DNA from: Nostocoides sp. F2B08
Lineage (GTDB): Bacteria > Actinomycetota > Actinomycetes > Actinomycetales > Dermatophilaceae
Assembly: GCF_009184895.1 (NCBI RefSeq)
Contig: NZ_WESE01000002.1
Coordinates: 496,001 to 560,000 of the forward strand
DNA: 64,000 nucleotides
Reading direction: 5' to 3'
A program made the position numbers and the translations under genes. The stretch's first letter is position 1; each line of letters starts with the position of its first letter. The notes below the pieces were generated by a model. That model was not told where the DNA came from. It saw nothing but the letters and a program-made list of their open reading frames with translations, and made no database searches. Positions 27,158-35,940 of this stretch are shown in pieces.

Positions 27158-27604
27158 TCAGCCGGCGACGACGGACAGGGTGACTGTCGCCTGGACCTCG
27201 GGGTGCAGGCGCACGAGCGCGGTGTGCTCGCCGACCGACTTGATCGTGCCGGGGACCTCGATCTTGCGGCGATCCAGCTCGGGACCGCCGGCGTCCTTGA
27301 CGGCCGCGGCGATGTCGGCCGTGGAGACGGCGCCGAAGAGGCGACCCTCCTTGCCGGCGTGCGCCTCGACGGTGATCGGAGCCGACTCGAGGCGGGCCTT
27401 CATCGACTGCGCCTCCTCGAGGGTCTTGACCGCGCGGGTCTCGCGACCCTTGTTGATCGCGTCGACCTGCTTCTGACCGCCCTTGGTCCACGGCGTCGCC
27501 AGGCGACGCGGCATGAGGAAGTTGCGGGCGTAGCCGGGCTTCACGTCGACGACGTCACCGGCGGTGCCGAGGCCGGAGACCTCGTGGGTGAGAATGACCT
27601 TCAT
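27158..27604 (-). CDS. rplI: 50S ribosomal protein L9
   Basis: A 148-residue ribosomal protein of the large subunit that stabilises the L1 stalk region and limits frameshifting. [20 protein letters not shown] and [16 protein letters not shown] are L9 N-terminal signatures; the connecting helix and C-terminal domain follow. It lies 26 bp after rpsR at the end of the rpsF-ssb-rpsR-rplI operon, before a strong hairpin. Confidence 0.98.
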   Translation of the reverse strand: MKVILTHEVSGLGTAGDVVDVKPGYARNFLMPRRLATPWTKGGQKQVDAINKGRETRAVKTLEEAQSMKARLESAPITVEAHAGKEGRLFGAVSTADIAAAVKDAGGPELDRRKIEVPGTIKSVGEHTALVRLHPEVQATVTLSVVAG

Positions 27605-27630
27605 TGCTGCAGTGTCCTTTCGGTGACGGC

Positions 27631-27867
27631 TCAGCGAGAGGAGCTGGAGTACGGCAGGAGGGCCATCTCGCGGGCGTTCTTCACGGCCTGCGCGATGAGG
27701 CGCTGCTCCTGGACCGACACACCCGTCACCCGGCGCGCGCGGATCTTGCCGCGGTCCGAGATGAACTTCCGCAGCAGCGCGGTGTCCTTGTAGTCGATGG
27801 TGTCGATCTTGGCGACCTTGAGCGGGTTCGCCTTCTTCTTGGGCTTGCGAATGGCGGGCTTGGCCAT
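27631..27867 (-). CDS. rpsR: 30S ribosomal protein S18
   Basis: A 78-residue S18 that pairs with S6 on the 30S platform. The protein shows [20 protein letters not shown] and [20 protein letters not shown], typical of S18. No N-terminal cysteine pair of the C+ zinc-binding type is visible ([18 protein letters not shown]). It lies between ssb and rplI. Confidence 0.97.
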   Translation of the reverse strand: MAKPAIRKPKKKANPLKVAKIDTIDYKDTALLRKFISDRGKIRARRVTGVSVQEQRLIAQAVKNAREMALLPYSSSSR

Positions 27868-28026
27868 CGTGGTGCTCTCCTTTTCGGATGAGCCCGAGCG
27901 CTGCTCGGGATGGTGGTGAATCTGTGTCGAGTTGTCGTGCTGTGCTCGCGACCGCGGTCCCGACTGGCTGTCCGGTATGCGGTGCTCGCGTCGATCAGGC
28001 CTGTCGCCCTGATCGTGGTCCGCGGA

Positions 28027-28647
28027 TCAGAAGGGGGGCTCGTCGTAGGACGGCGCGGTGTTCCACCCGCCGCCCTGCTGGCCTCCCTGGTTGCCACCCT
28101 GGCCGCCACCGGCGGGGGCACCCTGGGGTGCTCCCTGTCCGTAGCCGCCCTGGCCGCCACCCTGGCTGCCACCCTGGTTGCCCCAGGTGCCGCCACCAGT
28201 GCCGGACCCGCCCGGGCCGGTGGCCCACGGGTCCTCCTGGCTCTGGCCGCCGCCGAAGCCACCGCCACCACCGCCGCTGCGCTGGCTCTTGGTGACCTTC
28301 GCCGTCGCGTACTTCAGGGACGGGCCGATCTCGTCGACCTGCATCTCCATGACGGTGCGCTTCTGACCGGTCTCCTTGTCGTCCCAGGAGCGGGAGACGA
28401 GGCGACCGGTGACGACGACACGGGTGCCCCGGTGCAGCGACTCGGCGACGTTCTCGGCCGCCTCGCGCCAGATGGAGCAGCGCATGAACAGCGTCTCGCC
28501 GTCCTTCCACTCGCTGGTCTGCCGGTCGAACGTGCGCGGCGTGGAGGCCACGGTGAAGTTCGCGACCGCCGCACCCGAGGGGGTGAAGCGGAGCTCCGGG
28601 TCACCGGTGAGGTTCCCGACGAGGGTGATGACGGTTTCGCCAGCCAT
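28027..28647 (-). CDS. ssb: Single-stranded DNA-binding protein
   Basis: A 206-residue SSB protecting single-stranded DNA in replication and repair. The OB fold covers about residues 1-110 ([20 protein letters not shown] at the start; [20 protein letters not shown]). A long Gly/Gln-rich linker follows, ending in the acidic partner-binding tip YDEPPF, close to the usual DDDIPF. It lies in the rpsF operon; a perfect DnaA box stands in the operon promoter region. Confidence 0.97.
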   Translation of the reverse strand: MAGETVITLVGNLTGDPELRFTPSGAAVANFTVASTPRTFDRQTSEWKDGETLFMRCSIWREAAENVAESLHRGTRVVVTGRLVSRSWDDKETGQKRTVMEMQVDEIGPSLKYATAKVTKSQRSGGGGGGFGGGQSQEDPWATGPGGSGTGGGTWGNQGGSQGGGQGGYGQGAPQGAPAGGGQGGNQGGQQGGGWNTAPSYDEPPF

Positions 28648-28765
28648 GTGAGGTCCTTACGCGTGGAGTCGGTTGCTGGTGTCGGTTGCTTGGGGTTGGT
28701 GCTGACTGATCTGCGGGTGCGCTGTCGTGGCTGCGCTGTGCTGATTTAGCGCTTCCGGGTGCCGC

Positions 28766-29053
28766 TCAGGCGCCGGGGCGGAAGAGCTTGGTGCGCAGAA
28801 CCGACTCGTTGAGGCCGAGCTGGCGGTCCAGCTCCTTGGCCGTGGCCGGCTCACAGGTGAAGTTGACGACGGCGTAGATGCCCTCGCCGCGCTTCTTGAT
28901 CTCGTAGGCGAGACGGCGGCGACCCCAGATGTCGACGTTGTCGACGGTGCCGCCATCGGTCGTGATGACCTTGAGGAACTTGTCGAGTGAGGTAGCGACG
29001 GTGCGCTCCTCGGTCTCCGGGTCGAGGATGACCATGAGCTCGTACTGACGCAT
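28766..29053 (-). CDS. rpsF: 30S ribosomal protein S6
   Basis: A 95-residue S6. Start ATG 29053 ([18 protein letters not shown]) has GAAGGAGG upstream; longer in-frame starts run into non-conserved sequence. [20 protein letters not shown] is the family core. First gene of the rpsF-ssb-rpsR-rplI operon, 118 bp from ssb. Confidence 0.97.
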   Translation of the reverse strand: MRQYELMVILDPETEERTVATSLDKFLKVITTDGGTVDNVDIWGRRRLAYEIKKRGEGIYAVVNFTCEPATAKELDRQLGLNESVLRTKLFRPGA

Positions 29054-29139
29054 GCTGATAACCCAGCCTCCTTCGGTCTTGGCGGTCACGGTCCTTCCGT
29101 GACAGGAGGGTTGCATGGTTCGCCGACAGGGCGGGACGG

Positions 29140-29148
29140 TTATCCACA
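29140..29148 (+). promoter_or_regulatory. Perfect DnaA box upstream of rpsF-ssb
   Basis: TTATCCACA, the strict DnaA-box consensus, lies 87 bp before the rpsF start and about 29 kb from oriC. It could let DnaA tune ssb expression. A single occurrence by chance is unlikely but possible in a window this long. Confidence 0.5.
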
Positions 29149-29289
29149 AGACCCGTGCGACGCATACCGATCGATCGGGATCCGGGACGGACCTCGGGCA
29201 GGCGGATGCAGACGCGCGCGGCGAACCTGACCAGGGTACCCGGTGGCCGGTGGACTCGCGAAAACGTTGCCCGCCGCCGACTCCGTCTC

Positions 29290-29413
29290 CATCGCGCCCC
29301 TGGCATGCCACCGTCGTGACGCTCACGGCCCGGCATGCCAACCGCGCGGCATATCGCGCCCCTGGCATGCCACCGTCATGACGCTCACGGCCCGGCATGC
29401 CGACCGCGCGGGC
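29290..29413 (+). repeat. Dispersed GGCATGCC repeat, family 2, copy 2 (62-bp tandem duplicate)
   Basis: Two tandem 62-bp units begin ATCGCGCCCCTGGCATGCCA (29291 and 29353). Each contains two GGCATGCC palindromes and differs from the other at only a few bases. It is related in inverse orientation to 3603-3690. It lies between rpsF and the glycine-zipper gene. Confidence 0.8.
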
Positions 29414-29429
29414 GAGCGGCCCCGCGACG

Positions 29430-29669
29430 TCAGGGCGTCGGACGCTTCCCCGTCGACCCGCCATCCGAGCGTGACCTCGAGCCGAGCGACCAGACCACGG
29501 CGCCGATGACGATCCCGAGCCCGCCGCCCATGGCGGCGCCGAGGGCGAGCCCGGTCGGGCCGCCGACGAGCAGTCCGACGATGGTGCCGAGACCCGCCCC
29601 GAGGATCAGCCCCAGGCCGACCGCATTCGCTGACCTCGCTGACTGTGCTGACTGTGACGTGGGTGCCAC
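29430..29669 (-). CDS. Small glycine-zipper membrane protein
   Basis: A 79-residue hypothetical protein. Residues 16-62 hold two hydrophobic glycine-rich helices ([40 protein letters not shown]) separated by GPTG, a glycine-zipper hairpin. The N-terminus is Ser/Ala-rich and the C-terminus basic. It starts at GTG 29669 with AGGAGG 10-15 nt upstream, which supports it being real. No function can be assigned. Confidence 0.65.
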   Translation of the reverse strand: MAPTSQSAQSARSANAVGLGLILGAGLGTIVGLLVGGPTGLALGAAMGGGLGIVIGAVVWSLGSRSRSDGGSTGKRPTP

Positions 29670-29733
29670 TTCGATCCCTCCTGACCTCCACCGTCCCGCA
29701 CCCCGTGGCAGCGGTCAATGACGCAGGGCACAC

Positions 29734-30558
29734 TCACTCGATCACGTCGTCGGCCAGCGCCGCGACCTGCTCGGCGAGGAACGGCCCGAACCACACCGCG
29801 TCGTTGTGGCCCACGCCCGGGAGGACGACCTCGCGATGCAGGGTGCCCACCGAGCGGGCGAGCGCTGCCGACGACTCGGCCGGGACGATGTCGTCGGCAT
29901 CGCCGGACAGGACCACGACCGGCACGGTCGAGTCGGCGAGGTGACGCGCCGACTCGAACCGGTCGCGCAGGATCCGCTCGACGAGCACCCGCGGATAGTG
30001 CGCCGAGCCGACATCCACGAGCGAGGTGAACGGCGAGCGGAGCACGATGCCGGCCGGCGGGTCGCTCACGGCGAGGCGCGCGGTCACCCCTGTGCCGATC
30101 GACTCGCCGACATAGAGCGTCCGCTCCGGCGCGAACCCCACCGAGCGGAGGTATGCGGCACCCGCCTGCGCGTCCGCCACGAGTCCGTCCTCGCCCGGCA
30201 CTCCAGGGTTGCCGCCGAACCCGCGGTAGTCGAGCAGCAGCACCGTCAGGCCTTCGGCCGCGAGCGCACGACCGACATCGAGCCGACCGGCGCGGTTGCC
30301 GCCGTTGCCGGGCAGGTAGAGGACCGCGACGTCACGGTCGGCGCCCGTCGGACGGATCAGCCAGGCGTCGAGCTCGAGACCGTCGGCCGTCTCCAGCCGG
30401 ACGTCCTCCCCGTGGACACCCGGTGCGGCCCGGCTCACGGTGCCCGGATCGCTGCGGTCGGGGACGTAGACGAGGTGACGCTGCCCGAACCACGCCGCGC
30501 CGACGAGGCCGCCGAGCACCGCGGTCAACACCGCCGCGACCACGACCGCCCGCCTCAT
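29734..30558 (-). CDS. Alpha/beta hydrolase, membrane-anchored
   Basis: A 274-residue hydrolase resembling the BEM46/ABHD13-like serine hydrolases. One N-terminal hydrophobic helix (about 3-25) could anchor it. The nucleophile elbow is VGESIGTG (Ser near residue 146), the acid is in SGDADDIVP and the His in PGVGHND. LYLPGNGGNRAG is the oxyanion-hole loop. ATG 30558 overlaps the preceding gene by 4 bp. Substrate unknown. Confidence 0.85.
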   Translation of the reverse strand: MRRAVVVAAVLTAVLGGLVGAAWFGQRHLVYVPDRSDPGTVSRAAPGVHGEDVRLETADGLELDAWLIRPTGADRDVAVLYLPGNGGNRAGRLDVGRALAAEGLTVLLLDYRGFGGNPGVPGEDGLVADAQAGAAYLRSVGFAPERTLYVGESIGTGVTARLAVSDPPAGIVLRSPFTSLVDVGSAHYPRVLVERILRDRFESARHLADSTVPVVVLSGDADDIVPAESSAALARSVGTLHREVVLPGVGHNDAVWFGPFLAEQVAALADDVIE

Positions 30559-31952
30559 CCCGCCGATGGCCGGGAGTCGTGGTCGTGGGCTTCGCCCGCA
30601 GGTGCCGAGCGGCCCGGGTAGTCGGGATCGTCGACGTTTCCCGGTTGGGGAGAGAAAGGGTGCCTTGACGACGCTTCATTACCGTGGTGAACGTCGAGTT
30701 TCCCGCTTGGGGAGAGAAACGTGAGGTCACCACCCGGCTCGCCAGAAACATCGATGTCCGGCTCGGCGGCGGAGAGGTCGACGACGCGCCACATCAGGTA
30801 GCCGATGGCGGCGAGGCGCAGCAGGAGGAAGAAGGCGTACCACCCGGCGGGGAGTCCGCGGTCGGGCTCCTGCAGCCCGCCGAGGTAGAGCCACACCATC
30901 GGGTAGTAGACGACCTCGGCGGCGGCCCAGACGAGCATGTCGCGCCACGGCAGCGAGCTCAGCGCGACGAGCGGCACGAGCCAGAGCGAGGCCTGCACCG
31001 GCACGGCGGAGCCGGTCACGAGCACGGCGGCCACGCCGAGCAGGGCGAGGTCCGCCGTCGCCGGCGTGCGCCGAGCGGTGGCGACGTGCCAGAGCACGAG
31101 GGCGGCGGCCACGGCCCAGCCGGCGAGGACGAGCCACGGCGTCAACCACGTCGGCAGCGGCTGGCCGGCCAGTGACGGCAGCAGCCAGATCGACCCGTAC
31201 GACGGCACCGCGTCCCACCACGCCTGCACCGGTCCGGTGATCCGGTCGAGCTCACCGAGCAGTGCGGCTCCCCCGACGATCGCCGCCCCACCGGCCCCGA
31301 GTCCGAGAAGCATCGCCCGGGGGCTCCGGCCGGACCTCGCGGCGACGGCGAGCAGGACGACGACGAGGATGAGGGCGTAGGACCGGGAGAACACCGCGAA
31401 CGCCAGCAGCAGCCCCGCCGCGGCGTCGAGCCGGCGTCGCCAGGCGAGCAGCGCAAGGACGGCGAGGGTGACGCCGACGATCTCGGCCGACAGGAGCAGG
31501 GTGAGCGGCACGACCGGGCAGAGCACGACGAGCAGGGCGCGGGACGGGTCGTCGAGCCGGTATGCGGCGGTCGCCACCGCGACCACGGCCAGGAGGACGA
31601 GGCTCACGAGAGCCCAGAGCAGGACATAGCTGCTCTGGGCCGACGCCTCAGCCGCCCGCACGGGGGCCGCGACGAGCCGGAGGGCGAGGGCGGTGACGAC
31701 CGGCTCGGAGACCTCACCGCCGCCGCGCAGCGCGGTCAGCGCGGACGGCAGGTCGGAGTAGCAGGCCCGCCAGAGCGGCGCCTGACCGCCCCATCCGTTG
31801 TTGAGGCACCAGCCCCTCAGCGCGAGCGCGGCGAGGACCGGCAGCGCCGAGAGGAGGACGGCCAGCCGGGCCCAGCCTGCGGCCGAGGTGACCTGCGGTG
31901 CGGTATGCGCGCCGGGCGGGCCGCCGATGACGCGCCAGGGGGTCTGGCTCAT
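30555..31952 (-). CDS. Polytopic membrane protein, GT87/GT-C mannosyltransferase-like
   Basis: A 465-residue membrane protein with about ten hydrophobic helices between residues 25 and 395. The first loop contains CLNNGWGGQAPLWRACYSDL, an acidic extracytoplasmic loop like that of GT-C glycosyltransferases that use polyprenyl-phosphate sugars; homologues often sit beside class A PBP genes in actinobacteria. Start ATG 31952 shares one base with the PBP stop. Residues about 410-440 of the tail are encoded by a dispersed repeat and have no hydrophobic segment. Enzyme activity is inferred only. Confidence 0.68.
   Translation of the reverse strand: MSQTPWRVIGGPPGAHTAPQVTSAAGWARLAVLLSALPVLAALALRGWCLNNGWGGQAPLWRACYSDLPSALTALRGGGEVSEPVVTALALRLVAAPVRAAEASAQSSYVLLWALVSLVLLAVVAVATAAYRLDDPSRALLVVLCPVVPLTLLLSAEIVGVTLAVLALLAWRRRLDAAAGLLLAFAVFSRSYALILVVVLLAVAARSGRSPRAMLLGLGAGGAAIVGGAALLGELDRITGPVQAWWDAVPSYGSIWLLPSLAGQPLPTWLTPWLVLAGWAVAAALVLWHVATARRTPATADLALLGVAAVLVTGSAVPVQASLWLVPLVALSSLPWRDMLVWAAAEVVYYPMVWLYLGGLQEPDRGLPAGWYAFFLLLRLAAIGYLMWRVVDLSAAEPDIDVSGEPGGDLTFLSPSGKLDVHHGNEASSRHPFSPQPGNVDDPDYPGRSAPAGEAHDHDSRPSAG
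30637..30719 (+). repeat. Dispersed repeat family 3, copy 2, inside a coding sequence
   Basis: Two 21-bp boxes, TTTCCCGGTTGGGGAGAGAA(A) at 30637-30657 and a one-base variant at 30699-30719, flank a partly paired stem (TTGACGACG and CGTGGTGAA). It lies in the 3' end of the membrane-protein gene and is read there in the antisense frame. Confidence 0.85.
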
Positions 31953-34264
31953 CAGCCGTCGCCGGAGTCACCACCGCCGCCGCCGCCGCCGGAACCGCCG
32001 CCGGGACGACCGCCGCCGGGCGGGTTCCCTCCGCCTCCGCCACTGCCGTCAGGGGGTCCGCCGGTCTCGGTGGGTGTGGGGGCCGGGGGCGTCGGGGTCG
32101 GTTGCGGCTCCTGCGTGGGCTCGGGCGTCTGGGTCGGCTCGGGCTCCTCGGTGGGCGTCTCGGTCGTCGGCTCCTCGGTGGGCGTCTCGGTCGTCGGCTC
32201 CGGCTGAGGCTCCTGGGTCGTCGCCGGGGGCGGCGGGGGTGGTGCCTGGGTGCGGGTCGGCACGTTGCTCTCGCCGGTGTCCGCCGGCTCCGGGAAGGGG
32301 ATGACCTCGGTGCCGTCGAGCGCGGCCACCATGTAGTCGGTCCAGATCCGGACCGGGATCGTGCCGCCGGTGATGCCGCCCTCGTAGCCGGGGATGTCCG
32401 TCATCGCGACCGGAGTGCCGTTCTCGTCCTGGAACATGCCGACCGCCGTCTCCAACTGGGGCACGAAGCCGTTGAACCACGCCGAGCGGAAGCTCTCCGA
32501 GGTTCCGGTCTTGCCCGCCGAGGGACGGTCGAGGTTCTCGCCGGCGTACCGGCCGGAGCCCGACTCGGTGACGCGGGTCATGGCGTCGATGAGGTCGCTG
32601 ACCTGGTCGGCGTCGAAGGCGCGCTCGGCCCGGGGTTGGGCCTCGTAGTCGATGTCGCTCCCCTCGACCGTCGACGTGATCGACCGGATGAGATAGGTGT
32701 CGGAGCGCTCGCCCTCGGCGGCGAACGTCGCATAGGCCTTGGCCATGTCGGCCACCCGGACGGTGGCCGTTCCGAGCACGTTCGCGGGGTTGTTCTCCAG
32801 ACCCTCCTCGGGGACGCCGGCCTTGACGGCGGACTCGGTGGTCTTCTCCGGCCCGATCTCGAGGTTGAGCTCGGCGTAGGCGGTGTTCACCGAGTTCTCG
32901 GTGGCCTGACGCAGGTCGACCCGGCCGTACGAGACGTCGCCGAAGTTCTTGACCCGGCCCTCCTCGTTGCCGACCGACTCGAACTCCTCGAAGAACGCGG
33001 GCGAGTTGCCGTTGAACGTCGACCGGGTCGAGATGCCCTCCTCGAGAGCCCCCATGAGGGTGAACGGCTTCCACGTCGAGCCGGCCTGCATGGTGGCCTG
33101 GGTGGCGTTGTTGAACTGGCGCTCCTGGAAGTCGCGACCGCCGTACATCATCGTGATGGCGCCGTCACCGGGAACGACGGACATCGCGCCCACCTGGAGG
33201 TTCTCGGTGCCCTCGCCGGTGGGCATCCACTCGTCGACGGCGGCGACGATGGCGTCCTGCTGCTGCTTCTCGATCGTCGTGACGATGCGCAGGCCGCCGG
33301 TCTCGATCTGGGCGTCGGTCAGTCCGAGCGAGCCGGTGAGCTCCCGCTTGACCTCGTCGGTGATGTAGCCGAGCGGACCCGGGGCACCGCGGTACTGCTC
33401 GCTCGGGGCCACGGTGGGGAAGTCGGCCGCCGCACGGTCGGCCTCGTCCAGCCAGCCCTGCGACACCATGCCGTCCATCACGTAGTCCCAGCGGACCTTC
33501 GCGGCCGCGGCGTTCTCGGTGCCCACGGCCGGGTCGAGGTAGGACGGCTGCTGGATGATGGCCGCCAGGAGGGCTCCCTCCTCGACGGTGAGCTCGCTGA
33601 CGTCCTTGCCGAAGTAGGCCTGGCTCGCGGTCTGGATGCCGGAGGCACCACGGCCGAAGTAGATGGTGTTGAGGTAGTTCTCGAGGATCTCGTCCTTGCT
33701 CAGCTCGCCGTCGATCTTCACCGAGATGAGGATCTCCTTGGCCTTGCGGACGTAGGAACGCTCCTGGGTGAGGAAGTAGTTGCGGACGTACTGCTGGGTG
33801 ATCGTCGAGCCACCGCCGGACGTCGAGTCGCCTGTGACGAGTCCCACGACGGCCCGGCCGAGTCCCCGGACCGAGATGCCGTCGTTCTCGTAGAAGGTGC
33901 GGTCCTCGGCGGCGAGCACGGCGTTGCGCACGTGCTCCGGCACCTCGTCGATGGACACCGAGTCGCGGTTGATCTCCGAGAGTCGGTCCAGCTCGGTCTC
34001 GCCGTCGGCGTAGTAGATGACCGAGGCCTCGGCCAGGGCCGCGTCGTTGGGTTCGGGGATGTCCGTCATCGCATACGCCATCCCCAGGCCGACCAGGCCG
34101 AGGACGCCGAGCGACAGGATGGTGATGAGGATCGCGCGGCCCCAGCGGGGCCGCTTCTTCCGACGGTCGGCGCGGGCGTCGGCGCGACTGCTCGGAGAGC
34201 TCTTGGCCGAGTTCTTCGGGGTCCGGGAGGCGGACGCGGCGGAGCGACTGGATCGGGCGCTCAT
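31952..34264 (-). CDS. Class A penicillin-binding protein (transglycosylase/transpeptidase)
   Basis: A 770-residue bifunctional peptidoglycan synthase like PonA1. A basic cytoplasmic tail (1-42) leads to one transmembrane helix (about 43-66). The GT51 domain (about 80-270) has AAEDRTFYENDGIS with the catalytic Glu, and GGGSTITQQYVRN. The transpeptidase domain has STWKPF (nucleophile Ser), SVN and KTGTS. A Pro/Thr/Glu repeat tail (about 665-735) and a Gly-rich end follow, typical of wall-spanning actinobacterial PBPs. Start ATG 34264 (MSARSSRSAASASRTPK) fits the family; an in-frame upstream start crosses the promoter. Confidence 0.93.
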   Translation of the reverse strand: MSARSSRSAASASRTPKNSAKSSPSSRADARADRRKKRPRWGRAILITILSLGVLGLVGLGMAYAMTDIPEPNDAALAEASVIYYADGETELDRLSEINRDSVSIDEVPEHVRNAVLAAEDRTFYENDGISVRGLGRAVVGLVTGDSTSGGGSTITQQYVRNYFLTQERSYVRKAKEILISVKIDGELSKDEILENYLNTIYFGRGASGIQTASQAYFGKDVSELTVEEGALLAAIIQQPSYLDPAVGTENAAAAKVRWDYVMDGMVSQGWLDEADRAAADFPTVAPSEQYRGAPGPLGYITDEVKRELTGSLGLTDAQIETGGLRIVTTIEKQQQDAIVAAVDEWMPTGEGTENLQVGAMSVVPGDGAITMMYGGRDFQERQFNNATQATMQAGSTWKPFTLMGALEEGISTRSTFNGNSPAFFEEFESVGNEEGRVKNFGDVSYGRVDLRQATENSVNTAYAELNLEIGPEKTTESAVKAGVPEEGLENNPANVLGTATVRVADMAKAYATFAAEGERSDTYLIRSITSTVEGSDIDYEAQPRAERAFDADQVSDLIDAMTRVTESGSGRYAGENLDRPSAGKTGTSESFRSAWFNGFVPQLETAVGMFQDENGTPVAMTDIPGYEGGITGGTIPVRIWTDYMVAALDGTEVIPFPEPADTGESNVPTRTQAPPPPPPATTQEPQPEPTTETPTEEPTTETPTEEPEPTQTPEPTQEPQPTPTPPAPTPTETGGPPDGSGGGGGNPPGGGRPGGGSGGGGGGGDSGDG

Positions 34265-34409
34265 AAGATCTGGATACTTCTTCCGACGACGGAGTGCGGG
34301 CGGGCGTGCGGGCCCGTGCTGTGGGCCCTCTGGTTCCAGTATGGGCCTAACGACCGATGCCCGTCGTGCGTGCCCATCGGGGTTGGGCGTATGCTGACGC
34401 GAGCCATTA

Positions 34410-34433
34410 GTGACATAGGCAGGCATTTGTCAC
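34410..34433. promoter_or_regulatory. Inverted repeat before ino1
   Basis: GTGACA (34410-34415) and TGTCAC (34428-34433) form a 6-bp inverted pair over a 12-bp spacer, 43 bp before ino1. It differs from the iol operator pattern. The region 34265-34475 separates divergent PBP and ino1 genes and holds no other gene; an inositol-responsive regulator is plausible but unseen. Confidence 0.4.
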
Positions 34434-34475
34434 ATCAAACCGTGGGTGCGTCACCCCCCTCATCAAGGAGTTCCG

Positions 34476-35567
34476 ATGGGTTCCATCCGAGTCGCGATCG
34501 TCGGTGTCGGCAACTGCGCGAGCAGCCTCGTCCAGGGGGTGGAGTACTACAAGGACGCCGACCCTCAGGGCAACGTGCCCGGCCTGATGCACGTCCGCTT
34601 CGGCGACTACCACGTCAGTGACGTGGAGTTCGTCGCCGCGTTCGACGTCGACGACACCAAGGTCGGCAAGGACCTCGCCGAGGCGATCAACAGCAGCGAG
34701 AACAACACGATCAAGATCTGCGATGTCCCGACCAGCGGCGTCACCGTCCAGCGCGGCCCGACGCTCGACGGCCTGGGCAAGTACTACCGGATGACCATCG
34801 AGGAGTCCGCCGCCGAGCCGGTCGACGTCGTGCAGGCCCTCAAGGACGCCGAGGTCGACGTCCTCGTGTCCTATCTGCCGGTGGGCTCCGAGGAGGCCGA
34901 CAAGTTCTACGCGCAGTGCGCGATCGACGCCGGCGTCGCCTTCGTCAACGCCCTCCCGGTCTTCATCGCCAGCGACCCCGAGTGGGCCGCGAAGTTCGAG
35001 GAGGCCGGCGTCCCGATCATCGGCGACGACATCAAGAGCCAGGTCGGCGCGACGATCACCCACCGCGTCATGGCCAAGCTGTTCGAGGACCGCGGGGTCG
35101 TGCTCGATCGGACCTACCAGCTCAACGTCGGCGGCAACATGGACTTCAAGAACATGCTCGAGCGTGAGCGTCTGGAGTCCAAGAAGGTCAGCAAGACCCA
35201 GGCCGTCACCTCCAACCTCGACGGTCCGCTCGCCGGCAAGATCGACGACCGCAACGTCCACATCGGTCCCTCGGACTACGTCGCGTGGCTCGACGACCGC
35301 AAGTGGGCCTACGTCCGCCTCGAGGGTCGCGCGTTCGGCGACGTCCCGCTCAACCTCGAGTACAAGCTCGAGGTCTGGGACTCGCCCAACTCGGCCGGCA
35401 TCATCATCGACGCCATCCGCGCCGCGAAGATCGCCAAGGACCGCGGAGTCGGCGGCGCCCTGCTGTCCGCCTCGTCCTACCTCATGAAGTCCCCGCCCGA
35501 GCAGCGCGAGGACACCGAGGGCCGGTCTCGGCTCGAGGCCTTCATCCGCGGCGACGAGATCCGCTGA
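34476..35567 (+). CDS. ino1: Inositol-3-phosphate synthase
   Basis: A 363-residue NAD-dependent enzyme that makes inositol-3-phosphate from glucose-6-phosphate, for phosphatidylinositol and mycothiol. The N-terminal [20 protein letters not shown] is the NAD motif; [27 protein letters not shown] and YLMKSPPEQ are diagnostic of the short actinobacterial type. Start ATG 34476 has AAGGAG 5 nt upstream. It is transcribed away from the PBP gene. No PadR-type gene, frequent upstream of ino1 in relatives, is present. Confidence 0.97.
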   Translation: MGSIRVAIVGVGNCASSLVQGVEYYKDADPQGNVPGLMHVRFGDYHVSDVEFVAAFDVDDTKVGKDLAEAINSSENNTIKICDVPTSGVTVQRGPTLDGLGKYYRMTIEESAAEPVDVVQALKDAEVDVLVSYLPVGSEEADKFYAQCAIDAGVAFVNALPVFIASDPEWAAKFEEAGVPIIGDDIKSQVGATITHRVMAKLFEDRGVVLDRTYQLNVGGNMDFKNMLERERLESKKVSKTQAVTSNLDGPLAGKIDDRNVHIGPSDYVAWLDDRKWAYVRLEGRAFGDVPLNLEYKLEVWDSPNSAGIIIDAIRAAKIAKDRGVGGALLSASSYLMKSPPEQREDTEGRSRLEAFIRGDEIR

Positions 35568-35695
35568 CGCGACCACCGCATACTCCATCGCCCCGGCCGC
35601 TCCGCGCCCCCGTCGCCCGACGACGGGGGCGCGCTGCGTTCCGCGACCCGGCACCCGACATCCCACCCGGGCCGCGCTCGCTAGGCTGCTGTGTC

Positions 35696-35920
35696 ATGGG
35701 TCACGTCCACGTCCTGTCCGAGCTGGTCGCCAACGTCCTCAACGTCAGTGTCGGCGTGGGCGACACCGTCTCGGTCGGTGACGAGATCGTCCTCGAGGAG
35801 TCGATGAAGATGGAGATCCCCGTTCTCAGCGAGGTCGACGGAACCGTCGTCGAGGTCAAGGTCGAGCCGGGGGACGTGGTCCAGGAGGGCGAGATCCTCG
35901 CGGTGATCGACACCCGCTGA
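35696..35920 (+). CDS. Stand-alone biotin/lipoyl carrier protein (BCCP-like)
   Basis: A 74-residue protein that is nearly all biotinyl domain. EESMKMEIPV near residue 37 carries the biotinylated lysine in the canonical E-x-M-K-M context; GDEIVLEE and VEPGDVVQEGEILAVID are the flanking hammerhead strands. Start ATG 35696: a TAGGCT -10 hexamer (35682-35687) ends 8 nt earlier, so the transcript is probably leaderless. No carboxylase subunit is adjacent, so the partner enzyme is elsewhere. Confidence 0.88.
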   Translation: MGHVHVLSELVANVLNVSVGVGDTVSVGDEIVLEESMKMEIPVLSEVDGTVVEVKVEPGDVVQEGEILAVIDTR

Positions 35921-35940
35921 GCGCCGCGGGAGCCGGCGCG

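Noticed and set aside
34391-34396. GTATGCT as a -10 box plus part of the iterated word
   Set aside because: Lacks the final G and no matching -35; not counted as a heptamer.
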